This document shows, piece after piece, positions 48,619 to 60,734 of a stretch of 64,000 bases of DNA (within the stretch, counting starts at the first letter, position 1; every line of letters starts with the position of its first letter). Source of the stretch: Sordaria brevicollis (Eukaryota > Ascomycota > Sordariomycetes > Sordariales > Sordariaceae); assembly GCA_033439795.1 (NCBI GenBank), contig JAUTDP010000005.1:1269001-1333000 (forward strand), given 5' to 3'. Position numbers and translations under genes: made by a program. The notes beneath the pieces were generated by a model. The model was not told where the DNA came from. It did no database searches and saw nothing but the letters and a program-made list of their open reading frames with translations.

Positions 48619-50977
48619 CTACCGGTGACTAAACCCTTCCTCACTCCACTCCCCACCACCACTCGCTCCTGATCCTGCTCCCGCCGCCGAACCCACGGCA
48701 CCCACTGCCGCTGTGACAACATGCTGGTCCGCATCTGCCGAGCCCATCCAGTACAGCGACAGGAACACCAGCAGATGAAGCGCCACGCAGTAGGCCGCAA
48801 ACAGGTTCCTGCTCGTCCTCGTAGCAAGCACCATCCTCGTGATCGAGTATACCGCCCTCTCCGGCAAACTCATCCGCTTGTACGCCCTAGCGGATTCGCG
48901 GCCCCTGAACGCCGCGAAGGGCGATATGTTGGACTCGTACGCCTTTCTGTATCTGTCCAGCGCCACGCCGCCGTTCCCGTCACTGCCGCTGGTTGCGCCG
49001 AAGGAGACCGCGGATGGGTTAGGGTTGGATGAGAAAGAGGCCGTCGAGGTGGCCGACGCCATGCCGCCTCCAGCGCGGTTATAGCTAGACACGTAGCGCG
49101 TCTTCTCGTAGAGGTTTAAGTTGTCCCGCTGAAGAGCGGCGATTTCCTGTCGTAGTTGGGAGACGGTCTTGTGAGTCTCTGACAGCTCTTGTTCGAGCTG
49201 GGCGTTACGCTTCTTGAAGCGGTCACGCTGCGCGGTGATCATGGGAAGAATGCCACCCGCTCCGCCACCAGCAAAGTCCGGCGATTCACGATCGAGACCG
49301 CGGGGATTGAAGCCGCTCACAATCGAAGAGGTAGGGGATATCCTACCACCACCCAGCTTCCGCGTAGGTGCGATCGAAGGGGCATACCGGGCAACAGACG
49401 CGCCTGAAGGGAAGGCATTAGGTGCCTCTGCTTGAATGGTTGATAGCTCATTTTCAAGCTTCTCATTGAGGTTTTGCGACTTCTCGAGCTCGGCATTGGT
49501 CCGAGACAATTCTTCCTGCAAGTCTTGAAGACGCGTCTGAAGGTCCTGGTGCGACACCCGCAGGATGGTCAACTCGTCATTGAGCTTCTTGTTTCGCGCG
49601 AGAAGAAGCTGCTCGAGCGTATCTCCCTTTCCTTCGCTTTGCCCCTCAGCATTGTTGCCCGAAACCGCACGCACGGCCTCATCGTCATCACCGGTGGCAA
49701 ACTCGATGCTCTTGAGAACTTCAAGTTCCTGCTTCACATCATCGTAGTCTGACCATTTCTGAACCTTGGCCTTGAGTGCGTCCCTTTCCTCCTTGAGCAA
49801 GCCAACTTCTCTCTCCAGACCTCGAAGCTTGGTGTCCAGATCTCTCTTCAGTCCTTCCTTCTCCACCCGCGCCGCATCCAACTTGCGAATTAGCGAAGAG
49901 TTCTCTGACCTCACGCGCAGGTATCCCGGGTCATCTTCCAAAGACATAGCGGGCTGTGCGGAAACCTGCGACTTGGACTGCGCAAGCTCAAGACGCAGTT
50001 GTTCGTTGCGGGCTTCCACCTCAGCAAGTCTCGTGCTTGTGCGCTCCAAGTCGGACTGGACCATCTCCAACTCGGCGCTCGTAACTTGCCCGGTCTGTTC
50101 CTCGGCATCGTCGGACTTGCCCAATCTCTGGTTGACTTCGTAGCTGGCCTTGAGCTCGCTGAGCAGACGATCCTGGTGCTCAATCTTCTCCTCCAACGCC
50201 TTCTCTTTGGCCGTCCAGTTGTCCTGCTTCTCGTCGAGTACGGCAGTCCACGAGGACTCGACCTCCTTGACCTTGGATTCCAGATTCTCCTCTAGCTGCT
50301 TTCTAGCGTCGGACTCTTTCTGTAGTCGTGATTCCGTCTCTTCAAGCTGAGATGTGAGTTTAGCAACGTTCTTCTGCAAGTGGTCGTTCTCCTCGGTGAG
50401 CTTCGGTAGCGTATCCTCGGAAACGAGCATCGAGTCGACCGATGCCTCTAGAAGCGGGTACGGATCTGGCGCTTCGGATAAGGATGTGTAGGCGTGTAGG
50501 AAGGCCGAGTTTACGGACTTGGAGTGGTTCGTCAGGAGGTCGATGAAGCCCTGGTAGGCTGTGGTTATGGATCTGCGTTAGTCCGCCTGCTCAAAAGCCG
50601 TCCCTGACATGGGATGGAATGTCGTGTACCTTTAAGCAACCCCTTGATCTCTCCCAGCTTGGTAGCATCGTCTAGCTTGCGGAAGTCCTTGGTTTTTTGC
50701 GCAAGGTCTTTTCTTTGGACAGTTGAGTCCCGTTGGAAGGTTACGATTTCGGACGCCGTGTTATCGAGGTTCGAAATTAGGGAGGTGAAATCGAGACCTA
50801 GAGAGGTGGAGAGTCAGAACCACAGCCTGGAGTACCACTTGAGGACCGGGGAGTATAGACCGTCGTACTTCTCCATTGTGAGATGGCACTTTGGAACTTG
50901 TTTGTCGCATTCGGGGCATCTCCTCCTGCTGCCGCTCCTCCTGCTCCTGGGGCCTCTGGGTTGGTGACGTCCGCCAT
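48619..50977 (-). CDS. COY1: Golgi protein CASP (Coy1 homologue)
   Basis: Three minus-strand exons, 50977-50869, 50797-50630 and 50558-48619, encode 738 residues. After MADVTNPEAPGAGG comes FQSAISQWRSLDFTSLISNL, then about 500 residues of charged coiled coil (e.g. KLTEENDHLQKNVAKLTSQL). The C-terminal CASP domain reads NISPFAAFRGRESARAYKRM and SLPERAVYSITRMVLATRTS, followed by one membrane anchor (NLFAAYCVALHLLVFLSLYW), as in the Golgi CASP/giantin type with a short lumenal tail. The family tethers retrograde vesicles at Golgi membranes. The third acceptor was set by frame closure: an earlier AG close to the CTAAC branch site is skipped. It diverges from VPS3 across 686 bp. Confidence 0.95.
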
Positions 50978-51663
50978 GGTGTCGTCGGGTATGGTGCCTG
51001 CTTGCGCAGTGCTCGAGTATCGTATTAGAAGACCTAGGCCGGCCTAGGATTATAGTTGCATAGAGCTGGTAGTGTGGTGACTATCAGATATCAAAGGATG
51101 GTGTATCGATGTGCTCGGGAAGTCGGGAGATGTCAAATGGCAAGATGCGTTTGCGTGGCAGGGAGTGTTCAGTTTACACGCATCATTACAGACACCAGGC
51201 ATTCAGCAGGAGCCGACGGCCGTCATGGTTCCTGCACCGCTCCGGGCCTGTTGGTCCGGGCTTCATGTGCCTGGGGCTCTAGAGGTAAACCCCGCCCGCG
51301 AGGCAAGGAGGACGTGTCCCACAGCGGTCGCACTAACAAGCCGGGCACCTGCAACAGGGAAAGCCCAGCGTCGTCCCCTCCACCAACCGCCCACTGAGCT
51401 TACAGGGGTGCCGGGCTGTTAGTTTAGCTACACTACGTAACTGCATGCCTGATGGCCCGGTGTCCCGCATAGAGGTACCTCTATGTGGGAGGTGCCCTCC
51501 AACTCCATCCGATCTTCCTTCTCGACTTACAACTTGCGAATAGCTTCAAAGCACACTAAACTCCCGTTACCTTGCGCAACTACGAGGTACAAGTCGCATT
51601 GCGCAAAGCTGCACTTTTGGATCCGGCATGCCCAGGTAACAATGTTGTCGAAGCTGCACCGGA
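50978..51663. promoter_or_regulatory. Divergent promoter region, CASP / VPS3
   Basis: 686 bp between two start codons of genes that both act in endomembrane tethering. There is no clear TATA box, and the open frames lack family resemblance. Confidence 0.55.
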
Positions 51664-54600
51664 ATGGCACCCGCATCCGCAGCATCCCCCAAGCCCATGG
51701 CAGCTGGTCCATACGTCTTGCGACCCTTGCTCCACGATGTTCCTCTATCGGCTGAGGGTAATGACGAGGATATCAAGATTAACTGCGTCGACTACTTAGG
51801 TGAGTAGCTCTGAAGATTTATACGCCAGCCATACTGACCTAGCTTTGCACCCAACCCAGACGGTAACCTTTACGTTGGAACATCTGCCTCCGAGCTGCTC
51901 CATTTCTTTCGCATACCGCCCGATCCCAACGACCCGAACAGTACCGATACCTTTATTCTTGCTTCAAGACTTCTTCCTGCTTATTCGGATACCTCCGGTG
52001 CGCCCAATGGCCCGAAACCCGGTGTTCAACAGATCCTCTTGCTGCCCCGCGTCGGGAAAGCTTGTATCCTTTGCAACTGGACAGTCACATTTTACTCGCT
52101 ACCCGAGTTGAGCCCGGTTTTTGGAACAACACAAGTCAGAAACTGCAACTGGATTGGAGGTGTGGACTTGAACGAGACGTCCGATAATTCAGGGACGGCC
52201 GTCACTATTCTCCTTTCGCTCAACAGGCGCATACAGGTTGTGAGAATTGGGGATGATGCTCGTGTCATCAGGAAGATTGACTTTGCAGGGAGCACTCTTT
52301 CGGTGCGGAGAGATTCGATCGCATGTGTGGCTGACTCTAGGAGCTATGCCTTGCTGGACGTGGATCGACAGCTCAAGATCCCGCTTATGAGCATATCGTC
52401 TCTGGATGACTCGGCACCTGGAGGACAGTATGGGCAGACACAAAACATCGCAGGTCCTCCCGAAAACGGAGGTCACTCTAGAAGCGCGTCCTCCGCAACG
52501 GCAAGACTTGCGCCAGCTGACTTCCACAGCCACTCAAGAAGCACAAGCTTGTCTGGGTTGATAGGGAACATGCGTGGGAACCAGAGACCGCAGGGAGAGC
52601 AGGAGGATCCTGTCTTCCAGCAACCAGGCACACCGAAATCCTCAAACACTCCAGAGCGGAAACCTAGCCCAGCTATAAATGATGCGGACAAGCCATTGCC
52701 TCCTCCCCCACGGGATTCGGCGGCATCTCTGGCGTCCCAAGCTTCTGCTGCAGGAGGGATATCTCCGGCACGCGTAGCATCGCCTAAGCCGCAACCTGGA
52801 TTGGTCTTTTTGAAGCCACATATCGTGTCCCCTACACCAGAAGAGTTCCTGCTCGTAACTGGAACAGGGCCACTTGACCCCGGCATTGGCATGTTTGTGA
52901 ACCTGGACGGTGATCCTACGAGGCCCACTGTCGAGTTTGAGAGATATCCACGGGAGATTGCTGTTGATGGGGGTTCACCGGACGTCACATCTCCAGGAGC
53001 ATCGACTTTGGGTCGTGAGGAAGAGGGCTATGTCTTTGCTTCCATGGGAAAGGAGTTCGATGATGGTGTACATCAGGGCTTGGAGATACAAAGGTTCGAT
53101 GTGAACGTGGGAGAGGACGAGGCAGAAAAGTTCTGGCTGGAAGTACCTAGCAAGGACGACTCAGCTACTCCTGCTACCAGTACTCCTATAGGCATCAGAT
53201 CCCTTTTGGCCAGTGAAGAGATGCAGTTTGAGGAGGTAGTTAAAAGGCTTTGCCAAAGGAGATTTTCGCCGTTCAACGGGGGTACCGCAACACCCGCTGT
53301 GTCCACAAAGGGGGCCGACTCGCGTACGCGATCCTCCATGGAGCGGCTAGCACGGGAGAAGGAGTCATTCGATCGAGACCTCGCATCCGAAGAGGAACCG
53401 CTGCCGGAAAACTGGGAGACAATACGTAATAGAGAGAACGAAGAATTCGTACGTGTGCTTGCCAAAGGCTCCTCGCGCCTTGCAGTCTGGACAGGGGCAA
53501 ACATATGGTGGGCGGTTCGAAACCCTCTGTTGCTTCAGTTGGAATCGAGCCTGGAGTTGGCAACGTCTAAAGAACAAAAGAGCAGCTCGGACAGCTCGGA
53601 ACAGAAGAACCAACTCCTCAGCCTTATAAAAACCATCAATAACCGGGTGCCCAAGACTGAGCTCGAGTTCATGACTCTCGGATACGTCAAGCAAAGGGCC
53701 AGCATCATGCTTGTGGCTTATTTTCTCAGCTGTGCCGAATCCCCATTCAGCGACTTTGAAACAAGGCAGATGGAAGCAAGTCTTCTAGACGGTGACCTAG
53801 ATGCAAGAGTCGTCCTGTCCCTTATTCCCGCTCTTCGGAACGAGATCGTCATGGGCCAGAAGGGGATCTGGGTCTATGGGGGCATCAAGTCTCTTGTCGA
53901 AGAATACATCGCAGCGGAGAAGGACAAGGCAGTTACGCAGACGGTTGAGTCGCTGCCTCGACATGTGCTCGACTTCTTACGTCGGTTCCTCACTGCTTGG
54001 AGAAACAAAAAGGGATTTGGCAGCATCTCCGCCGAAATCTTCCGGACAGTGGATGCGTCCCTGTTACTAGTACTCCTAGAGCTGGACAAAAACACGCCCG
54101 CGGGTAAGTCTGGCGAGCCTGGTTCACCTCGAAAGGAACTGTACGAGCTCGTGGACCATGGAGTCGACTGTTTCGATAGAGCAGTAAGTCTGCTGAAGGG
54201 ATATCGTCGCCTATATGTTCTCAGTCGGCTCTATCAGCAACGTAAGCTCTCCCCATACGTGCTCAAAACATGGAGGCGCATCATCGAAGGGGAAGAGGAT
54301 AGAGGTGGCGAGCTGGGAAGCGACGGCGAGCTGCAAGTCAGAAGGTATCTCAGCAATATCAGCAACCAGGAGCTGGTGAAGACATATGGTATCTGGCTTG
54401 CTAAGCGCAACCCCAAATTGGGTGTCGAGGTCTTTGCCGACGACAAGATGAAAGCACCGAAGTTGGTGCCTACTGAAGTAGTTGCTCTGCTTCGAGAAGA
54501 GGCACCCGATGCAGTCAAATATTACCTCGAACATCTCGTGTTCAGAAAGGGCAGCACAGCCTACATCAACGAGTTGATAACATACTATCTCGACATCGTC

Positions 54601-55548
54601 ATCAACGATCTGCAAAGCTCGCCAGATTCCCGAGCAACCGCCACGGCCTCATACGAAGCTTACCGCGCCTTACGTCCGCCCAAACCTACCTACCGCCAAT
54701 TCCTAACCGACAACGCTCCTCCAGACGATGAAGCCTGGCAAAGTCGACTTCGACTCCTCCAACTCCTCGGAGGCGCACACGACTACGACGCCGCCGCCAT
54801 CCGCCAACGCATCGACTCCTCTCTAGCAGAGTTCTCTTCAGAACACGGCGTACCACCACCGCATTCCAAAAAGCAAAATCAACCACAACCACAGCCACAA
54901 CCAAAACAGCGCCTCCTCGTCCCCGAAGCCATCATCCTCAACGGCCGTCTCCACGGCCACGAAGACTCTCTCCGGTTACTCGTCCACCACCTAGGCGACT
55001 ACGACTCCGCCGTCTCCTACTGTCTGCGCGGCGGCCTGTCCCTGTCCTTCACCAACACCACCGCCCCTTCGCAGCAACCGAAACAGCCTCCACCAAGCAA
55101 AGGAACTCAATCCCATCTCTTCCACGTTTTGCTGTCCGAGTTCTTAACAATCGAAGACGTGAGTGACCGCGTCGAGCAGACGGGCGCTTTACTTGAACGG
55201 TTTGGCGGCTGGTTCGACGTGTTGGAGGTCCTGGGCATGATTCCTGATGGGTGGGCGGTGGATGTCGTCGCGCAGTTTTTGGTGATGGCGCTGCGGAAAT
55301 TGGTGGAGGAGAGGCATGAGAGTTTGGTGCAGAGGGCGTTGAGCGGGGCAGAGAATTTGAGGGTTGGGTATGAGAGTGTGGTTAAAATGGGGGAGGTTGG
55401 GCCGACGGTTGTTGGTGGTGAGGATGAAAAGCGTGGCGAAGGAAGACAAGGTGAGGAGATGCAGCACATGGAAATGGGGGAAATGCAGGAGATGGGGGAT
55501 ATGGGGGGGAGTAGAAGGGTAGTTGATGACGATGACGAGTTTGCTTGA
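51664..55548 (+). CDS. VPS3: CORVET subunit Vps3 / TGF-beta-receptor-associated protein 1 homologue
   Basis: Two exons, 51664-51799 and 51860-55548, encode 1,274 residues. The short first exon supplies MAPASAASPKPMAAGPYVLR and DIKINCVDYL, which joins DGNLYVGTSASELLHF to form an N-terminal CNH beta-propeller (ACILCNWTVTFYSLPELSPV; NCNWIGGVDLN). A Ser/Pro-rich insertion (about residues 190-290) interrupts it. The C-terminal half is helical, clathrin-heavy-chain-repeat-like (VLKTWRRIIEGEE; EAIILNGRLHGHEDSLRLLV), with no RING finger. Vps3/TRAP1 proteins let the CORVET complex recognise Rab5 (Vps21) on early endosomes. The paralogue Vps39 of HOPS is the main alternative; the layout favours Vps3. 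The extreme tail is unusually rich in Met and Glu. Confidence 0.88.
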
Positions 55549-55781
55549 GGCTTTGGTTCTTCTCTTTCTGTATATGCTTAGCGGAACTTTTGGGACATGT
55601 TTCCATCCTCAAATTTGCAAAATTGATTGTTCTTCGATCGTACAGTTTGTATTTTCCAGGAGATCTGGTCATAGGTGTTTGGGCCGAAGAGAAGAATGGA
55701 AACGGTATATGGCATGGTGCTGCCCAGAGGGAGGATTGAGGCCCCGTATAAGGTCCACATTTAAGGATTCCCTTCAACAAC

Positions 55782-55866
55782 GGTTGTATAGTGTAGCGGT
55801 TATCACTCCGGATTCTGAATCTCATCAGAACATTCCGGCAACCCCGGTTCGATTCCGGGTACGACC
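55782..55866 (+). tRNA. tRNA-Gln (anticodon CTG), with 14-nt intron
   Basis: The acceptor arms GGTTGTA/TACGACC pair, with one G-U. The D arm contains the A box TAGTGTAGCGG, the anticodon stem is CCGGA/TCCGG, the anticodon loop is TTCTGA...T, and the T arm is CCCGGTTCGATTCCGGG. A 14-base intron sits one base 3' of the anticodon, the canonical position. A T run follows within 20 bases, as for RNA polymerase III termination. It lies 233 bp after the VPS3 stop. Confidence 0.93.
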
Positions 55867-56171
55867 TTCACTTTTGACTTTTTTTCTTACTGCTCCCTTA
55901 CTTCGAACGTTCGGTTCTTTTTTTGTTTTGGCTCATGTCGCTTTTGTATTTCAGTTGTATTGCCCTGTTCAATTGTTTAAGGTTGCTGTCATCATTTTGC
56001 GCTCCACGTCGGGAGTTGTGACGGAAGCTTTTTTGCCTACTCTTTGACTTATGTCCATATGTTCAGACCAATGTTATCCTGGCACGAGTGAAATAGCGCT
56101 GAGGAGTCCATGTCGTGTTCTATGACGCTGTTGCTAAGGTTGGATAACCCGTTCCTTTTCTTCTTACGGCC
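55867..56171. other. Spacer between tRNA-Gln and the HET gene
   Basis: 305 bp, starting with a T-rich polymerase III terminator region; otherwise nothing recognised. Confidence 0.5.
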
Positions 56172-58438
56172 TCATACCTCCCTAGCCTGGAGTACACGCC
56201 TTCGGTTACTTTTCGCAAGACCTGTGCCGTTCTCCCGATCCACTTCCAAGAGGTACATAACCTCTCCGCGTTGTCCTAGGTTCGGTGCGAAGCTGGGGGC
56301 TTCCAGGATCGCGTCTCCTTCAAACGGATGCCGAACTTCATACTCCGACACCCCCGTATGAAATAATCCAACAGATTTGGAGTCTTCGAGCCAAACAATC
56401 GCTTTGCAAAGCATGCCCCATACAACAAGTTCATGCTGCGTGACCTTGAGAACGGCTATTTCTATCTTCCCAGGAACGTCCAAGAAGTCAACAGCGCCAA
56501 TGACCGAAGCCCAGGACCATGAAGGCGCCGCTTTTTCAGGCGATCTGGTCACGGTCTCGGCATCAACCGGGTACCAGAAGAGGAGTTGGTGAGCAACGTC
56601 GTCTCCAAACCACGACCCACTAGCGTATCCGTACGTAGACAAAGCCTCTAATCTCTGCGCAATGGCCGACAGAGCAGGTAGCCTGTCCATCGGATCGCTC
56701 ACGGCACGACGAGTATAGTTCCTTATCAACCTCTTCCAGGTTTGCACGACGTGTTTTTCCAGCCGGCGATGTGTCATCGTCGGCACTCTGTTACGGAACC
56801 TGTCAACTTCTTCCGTGCCAACCACTACCGGAGCCCAGTCAATGTTCACCGGACTCTTCTCAATTTTGTCTCGGGTCCAGTCGTCCACGTTCGGCGAACC
56901 GTGAGCGTGCGGCACACCGTAGCGGGTACAACTACAATGCCACCTGGTCTGATGCGTACCAAACTCCAGCATCCGCGAAGAGATCAAGGACTCTTTTCAG
57001 TGTCCATCCTCGACGGTCGATGGGCTCGTCCCATTCTTCGCTCCGGTTATACCAGAGCAGAACTTTCCCTTCTGTTTTACCGTCGAGGCATCTGAACGGG
57101 ATCGCAAAGCTCCCTTCCTCTGAGGTCTGCCGCGACTGGAGAAAGCCGTCGTGGCAGGTCGATGCTCGAGAGGCCGAGATGGTGACCTCGGCGTTCCCGT
57201 AGATGTGGCCCATCTTTTGTATTTCTTCGTGCTTCTCGTGGATGTCGTTCTGGATTATGCAGAAGGCATCGACCCAGAGGTGACGAAGACCCAGCACGAG
57301 CGTGATGTGGACGGCGTCTTTTACGGTTTCGGGAAGCTCCGCGTGCGGAATATCGACGAGCCACTGGAAGAGGCTTTCGTTCCGGAGGACGTTGGTCTGG
57401 CTGCGGCCCCAGCAGTAGCTGAGTGCCACGTAGGGAGGAACGGTAGTCCGCGTTGCTGAAGGTAAATCGGCAGAGAAGTCTACCGGTTTTGACCTCGGAA
57501 TGGGTCCGTCGTCGCCTGATATCTGGAGCAGTCGTTTAGGATGCGACTGTGTTGAAAACGAATGTTGGCCGAAGCGGTTTGAAATAGGATTCCGAGGACA
57601 TTCGTTAAACCACTTTCGTATCAGGTCGAGAGACGACTTCGAAGACGGATACATTTTCGGGGGTCTGGTCAAGACCTCCCGTGCGGCAGGATCACTGGGA
57701 TCTTCTCAGCCTGATAATTCCAATCCACAAAGGGAGAAAGGAAGGAGGGAATATTAGAACTCACCTTTCACTTGCACAAATTACCACTTTCACGGAGTTG
57801 GTCCCTTCCTCCACAGAAAGGAAGCTAACTTCTGTTTCGTCATGAAATTCATCACCGGAGTCGTCCACCGGCTCATCCGCAAGCAGATAGTGGCCTTTTT
57901 CTTCGGCAGTTTCTTGCTGCCAGTCTTTCTCTAAGACGCCCATGATTTCTACTTCATCTTCTATCCGGATCGGATGACCCCTTATCAGACCTGATGACCT
58001 TCGTTTCACATCGTTGGCGTCTTTCTTGGTGCTGGCTCCCCCTTCTTTGCCAGTCCGACCAGCAGGCGGCCGATAAAGCCCGTCCGCCGAGCGAAACGAT
58101 CGTAACCAAGGGGTATATCGTCCATCAACCCACTGGAGGTAAAGGTGAGTCTTGACTGAGCCATGTTCGCCAACCAAAGCCTGCAGTTGACCCCAACCAG
58201 GAGCGTCTAGGACAGGAGGCAGTTTGGCAATCAACCATTTCATAAACGGACATCCATCGTTCTTACCCGGTGATGAGTCCGCTGCAAGTACAAAAGCTTC
58301 GTCGTAAAAAAGGTCAAACATGTATACCTCCGCATCCACACCTGTACAATCAAGGGCGCTTCCGTGGAAGGAAAAGAGGAGCTTTGGAGAGAAGCATCTT
58401 GCGCAGCTGTGGGGTTCCGGATAGATGTGCGGTGCCAT
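56172..58438 (-). pseudogene. HET-domain (heterokaryon incompatibility) gene with a one-base frameshift
   Basis: Exon 1 (58438-57765) starts MAPHIYPEPHSCARCFSPKL. A 70-bp intron with acceptor CCCAG joins DPAAREVL in frame at 57694. The HET domain follows: VALSYCWGRSQTNV, LRHLWVDAFCIIQND, IQKMGHIYGNAEVTISASRA and RRGWTL. Directly after RRGWTL the frame breaks: a run of four A (minus strand; 56994-56997) shifts the reading, the first frame stops at 56932, and the expected continuation (SLISSRMLEFGTHQTRWHC) lies one frame over and stays open to 56172. No intron resolves this. HET proteins trigger cell death when genetically different hyphae fuse. The gene is probably inactive here, unless the extra base is a sequencing error or the locus is polymorphic. 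Confidence 0.82.
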
Positions 58439-58999
58439 CGCTTGTTGTCAAGTGTATGTCTAACATGACAGTGAAGCCATAGGAGCTACAGATTCTCCAT
58501 GATAAAGTCTGACGTCCATATCGATGATTCTCCCGTTGAGAGGCCGCCGGTTTTGCGTGGGGGGGGGGGGGGGGGGGGGTGGGGGGCTGATGTGTACCGC
58601 CATGAGAAGTCCAAGGGGACATGATGGCACCCAACCATCAGCTGAAGAGCTGAAAATCGGAGCTTATGGAGGTCTCAGGTCCATCATGAACAACGGACAT
58701 TGGTAGAATAGCCAATTTTGGACAACGATAAAAAGCCCCTCTTTCAAATTTGAAGATTTCCGTACAAGTCTTGTAAAAAAAAACAGAAAGAACCGACAGA
58801 GAAGAAAAGGAGGTGGAAAGCGAGTTCACGAAGCAGCAGCAAACAACGAAGTGGAAAGTGCGGGGTACTTTCCTGCCCCAAAAAGGGGGAAGCTCCATAC
58901 AGAGCTCCATAGCTCTAGAGCTTGCCCCCGCCAAGACCAAGCTGTTCCTTCCCAACGCCCTATACAAACCACCTTTTGCAATGTGTCTTTCAAGCAAAT
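58439..58999. promoter_or_regulatory. Upstream region of the HET gene, with poly-G tract
   Basis: 561 bp between the HET start codon and tRNA-Arg. It holds a 21-base G run and otherwise no recognised element. Confidence 0.5.
58559..58586. repeat. Poly-G tract
   Basis: Twenty-one G, one T and six more G. It lies about 120 bp upstream of the HET start codon. It could form a G-quadruplex, and its exact length is prone to assembly error. Confidence 0.9.
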
Positions 59000-59096
59000 G
59001 GCCCGCTGGCCAAATGGTAAGGCGTCAGATTTCGGTTTCTCGAGAGAAAGACCAGAAAGATCTCTGAAGATTGGGCGTTCGAGCCGCCCGTGGGTC
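59000..59096 (+). tRNA. tRNA-Arg (anticodon TCG), with 26-nt intron
   Basis: The acceptor arms GGCCCGC/GTGGGTC pair with two G-U pairs. The D arm is GCC...GGC, the anticodon stem TCAGA/TCTGA and the loop TT-TCG-G...C. The intron at 59036-59061 follows position 37, the canonical site. The T arm GGGCG-TTCGAGC-CGCCC is perfect, and T runs follow. It decodes CGA. Confidence 0.93.
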
Positions 59097-60734
59097 GATT
59101 ATTCTTTTGCTTCTTTTTTGGTTTAGGTGGATGTGTTAAGGAGGTGACGATGTTTGTTTTTTGGGGGCATATTTTAGGCGAGGAGTCTCGAGTTTACCTA
59201 CATTATACCCCAGAGCTTACGGCAGCTACGTATGTTTCCCCTTGACTTGTGTAGGACTCGTCTGTCTTGCACTTTTGGTTCTCCATTCCTGGCCGAGTAC
59301 TGCTTCATCCCTTTGTTTTTTTCTTTCTTTTTTTTGGCAGCCGCCTTTACGAACAATCCCGGCCAGCGTGGGTAAAGGGACACCTGCCTGCTATTGTGGC
59401 AAATGGGATTGCCATCACTTCTCTTCAACCTATTTCGCGAAAGACGTTATGACTGAGATGTTATGCCAATGATTCTGAAAGATACAGGGAAGGTGGGACG
59501 ACAATTATCAAGTCCGCGAAACAACTGCCAAGCTCGGAAAAGATGATGAACTTCGCGTTGACGACATATTTGGTTAGAAGTTACATGGAAAAATCTCGGA
59601 CTCAAGTCACAGAACTGAACTATTCAGGGTATTGCGTCGTGAGAGGTTGTCGCCGGTTCACAAGTTGCCGACAGGAAGGACGATCATGGGAGATCGACAA
59701 CAGTACCGCAAAGAGAATGGAATAGGCGCGTCTTGGCACCAGTATGTGACGAGGTTGGAATTGATATGATCACAGAACTCCGAATGGGTTTGGTGACAAA
59801 ATGGCAGCCTGGAGGATGCTGGGGTTATGAAGATGTTGGCGGCTCGGCGGCAAGCTAAAGGGGGAAGTTGAGGCTCGAGGCTGAAGTGTCGATCACTTAC
59901 CTTCGACCCCAGATGGGACTACGTACCACTTGATCGACAGTTCGACACTTTTGTGCCACTGTCTCACTTGAGTTCATGTGAACGACGAGAATGGCATACC
60001 ATAAGCTGTGTTCAAGCCTTTTCAAAGATGCTGAGAGACCAATGCGCGTTTGAGCGTCTACTTCGTGCCTCTCCTTAACCAAACTCCGGACTCTATCGTC
60101 TAAATAATACAGCAGAAACAACACGGACCTTGGCTCCTAGAGGCTATACCACTGCTTGCCGAGTCGACCCCAATCGCCTGGCTGCTTAGGCAGAAGGATA
60201 TATTGTTCGAGATCTTCAACGACTAAGAGGTTGAAGGAATATGGACCCGCAACTGTTTCCACCGATCGTCGTTCGACCATAGGAACAGACACGAACTTGG
60301 ACCCTTTACTCAGCCGTTGCCATAAGGCAGCCGTGATAGTCACAGACGGTTACCGAACGATAGAAATGTAAGGATCGAAGGAGCTTCTCGGCAGGGTAGG
60401 GCAGACGGTGATGCTGTCGATCTTGTCTTGACTTCCTTTCTGAGTCCGAGTTTGGTGTTTCCGAGGTCTACTAGGTGACGAGAGACGATGTTCGGCTATC
60501 ACAGCTTCATGAGGCTCGTCCTTGACAAGCAGCATGTCGACCTGGCGCAAGGAGTCTTAATGGCAGACCCGAAGTGTATATAAAGCTCAATGCCCTCTGG
60601 TCGTTGAAGCACCTCATCTCTTCATCAGCATCAGCATTAACAACCCAAACAACAATCCAAAGCAACACAAAAACCACCTCAAACACCACTTCAAAACCAT
60701 ACCCTCAACACCACGCAAGCCCCTAAAAGCAACA
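59097..60734. other. Intergenic region between tRNA-Arg and the small secreted protein gene
   Basis: 1.6 kb without a recognisable gene. The right end carries a TATA box for the next gene. Confidence 0.5.
60576..60582 (+). promoter_or_regulatory. TATA box of the small secreted protein gene
   Basis: TATATAA about 150 bp before the start codon and followed by a CA-rich leader; a clear TATA box suggests a strongly regulated gene. Confidence 0.6.
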
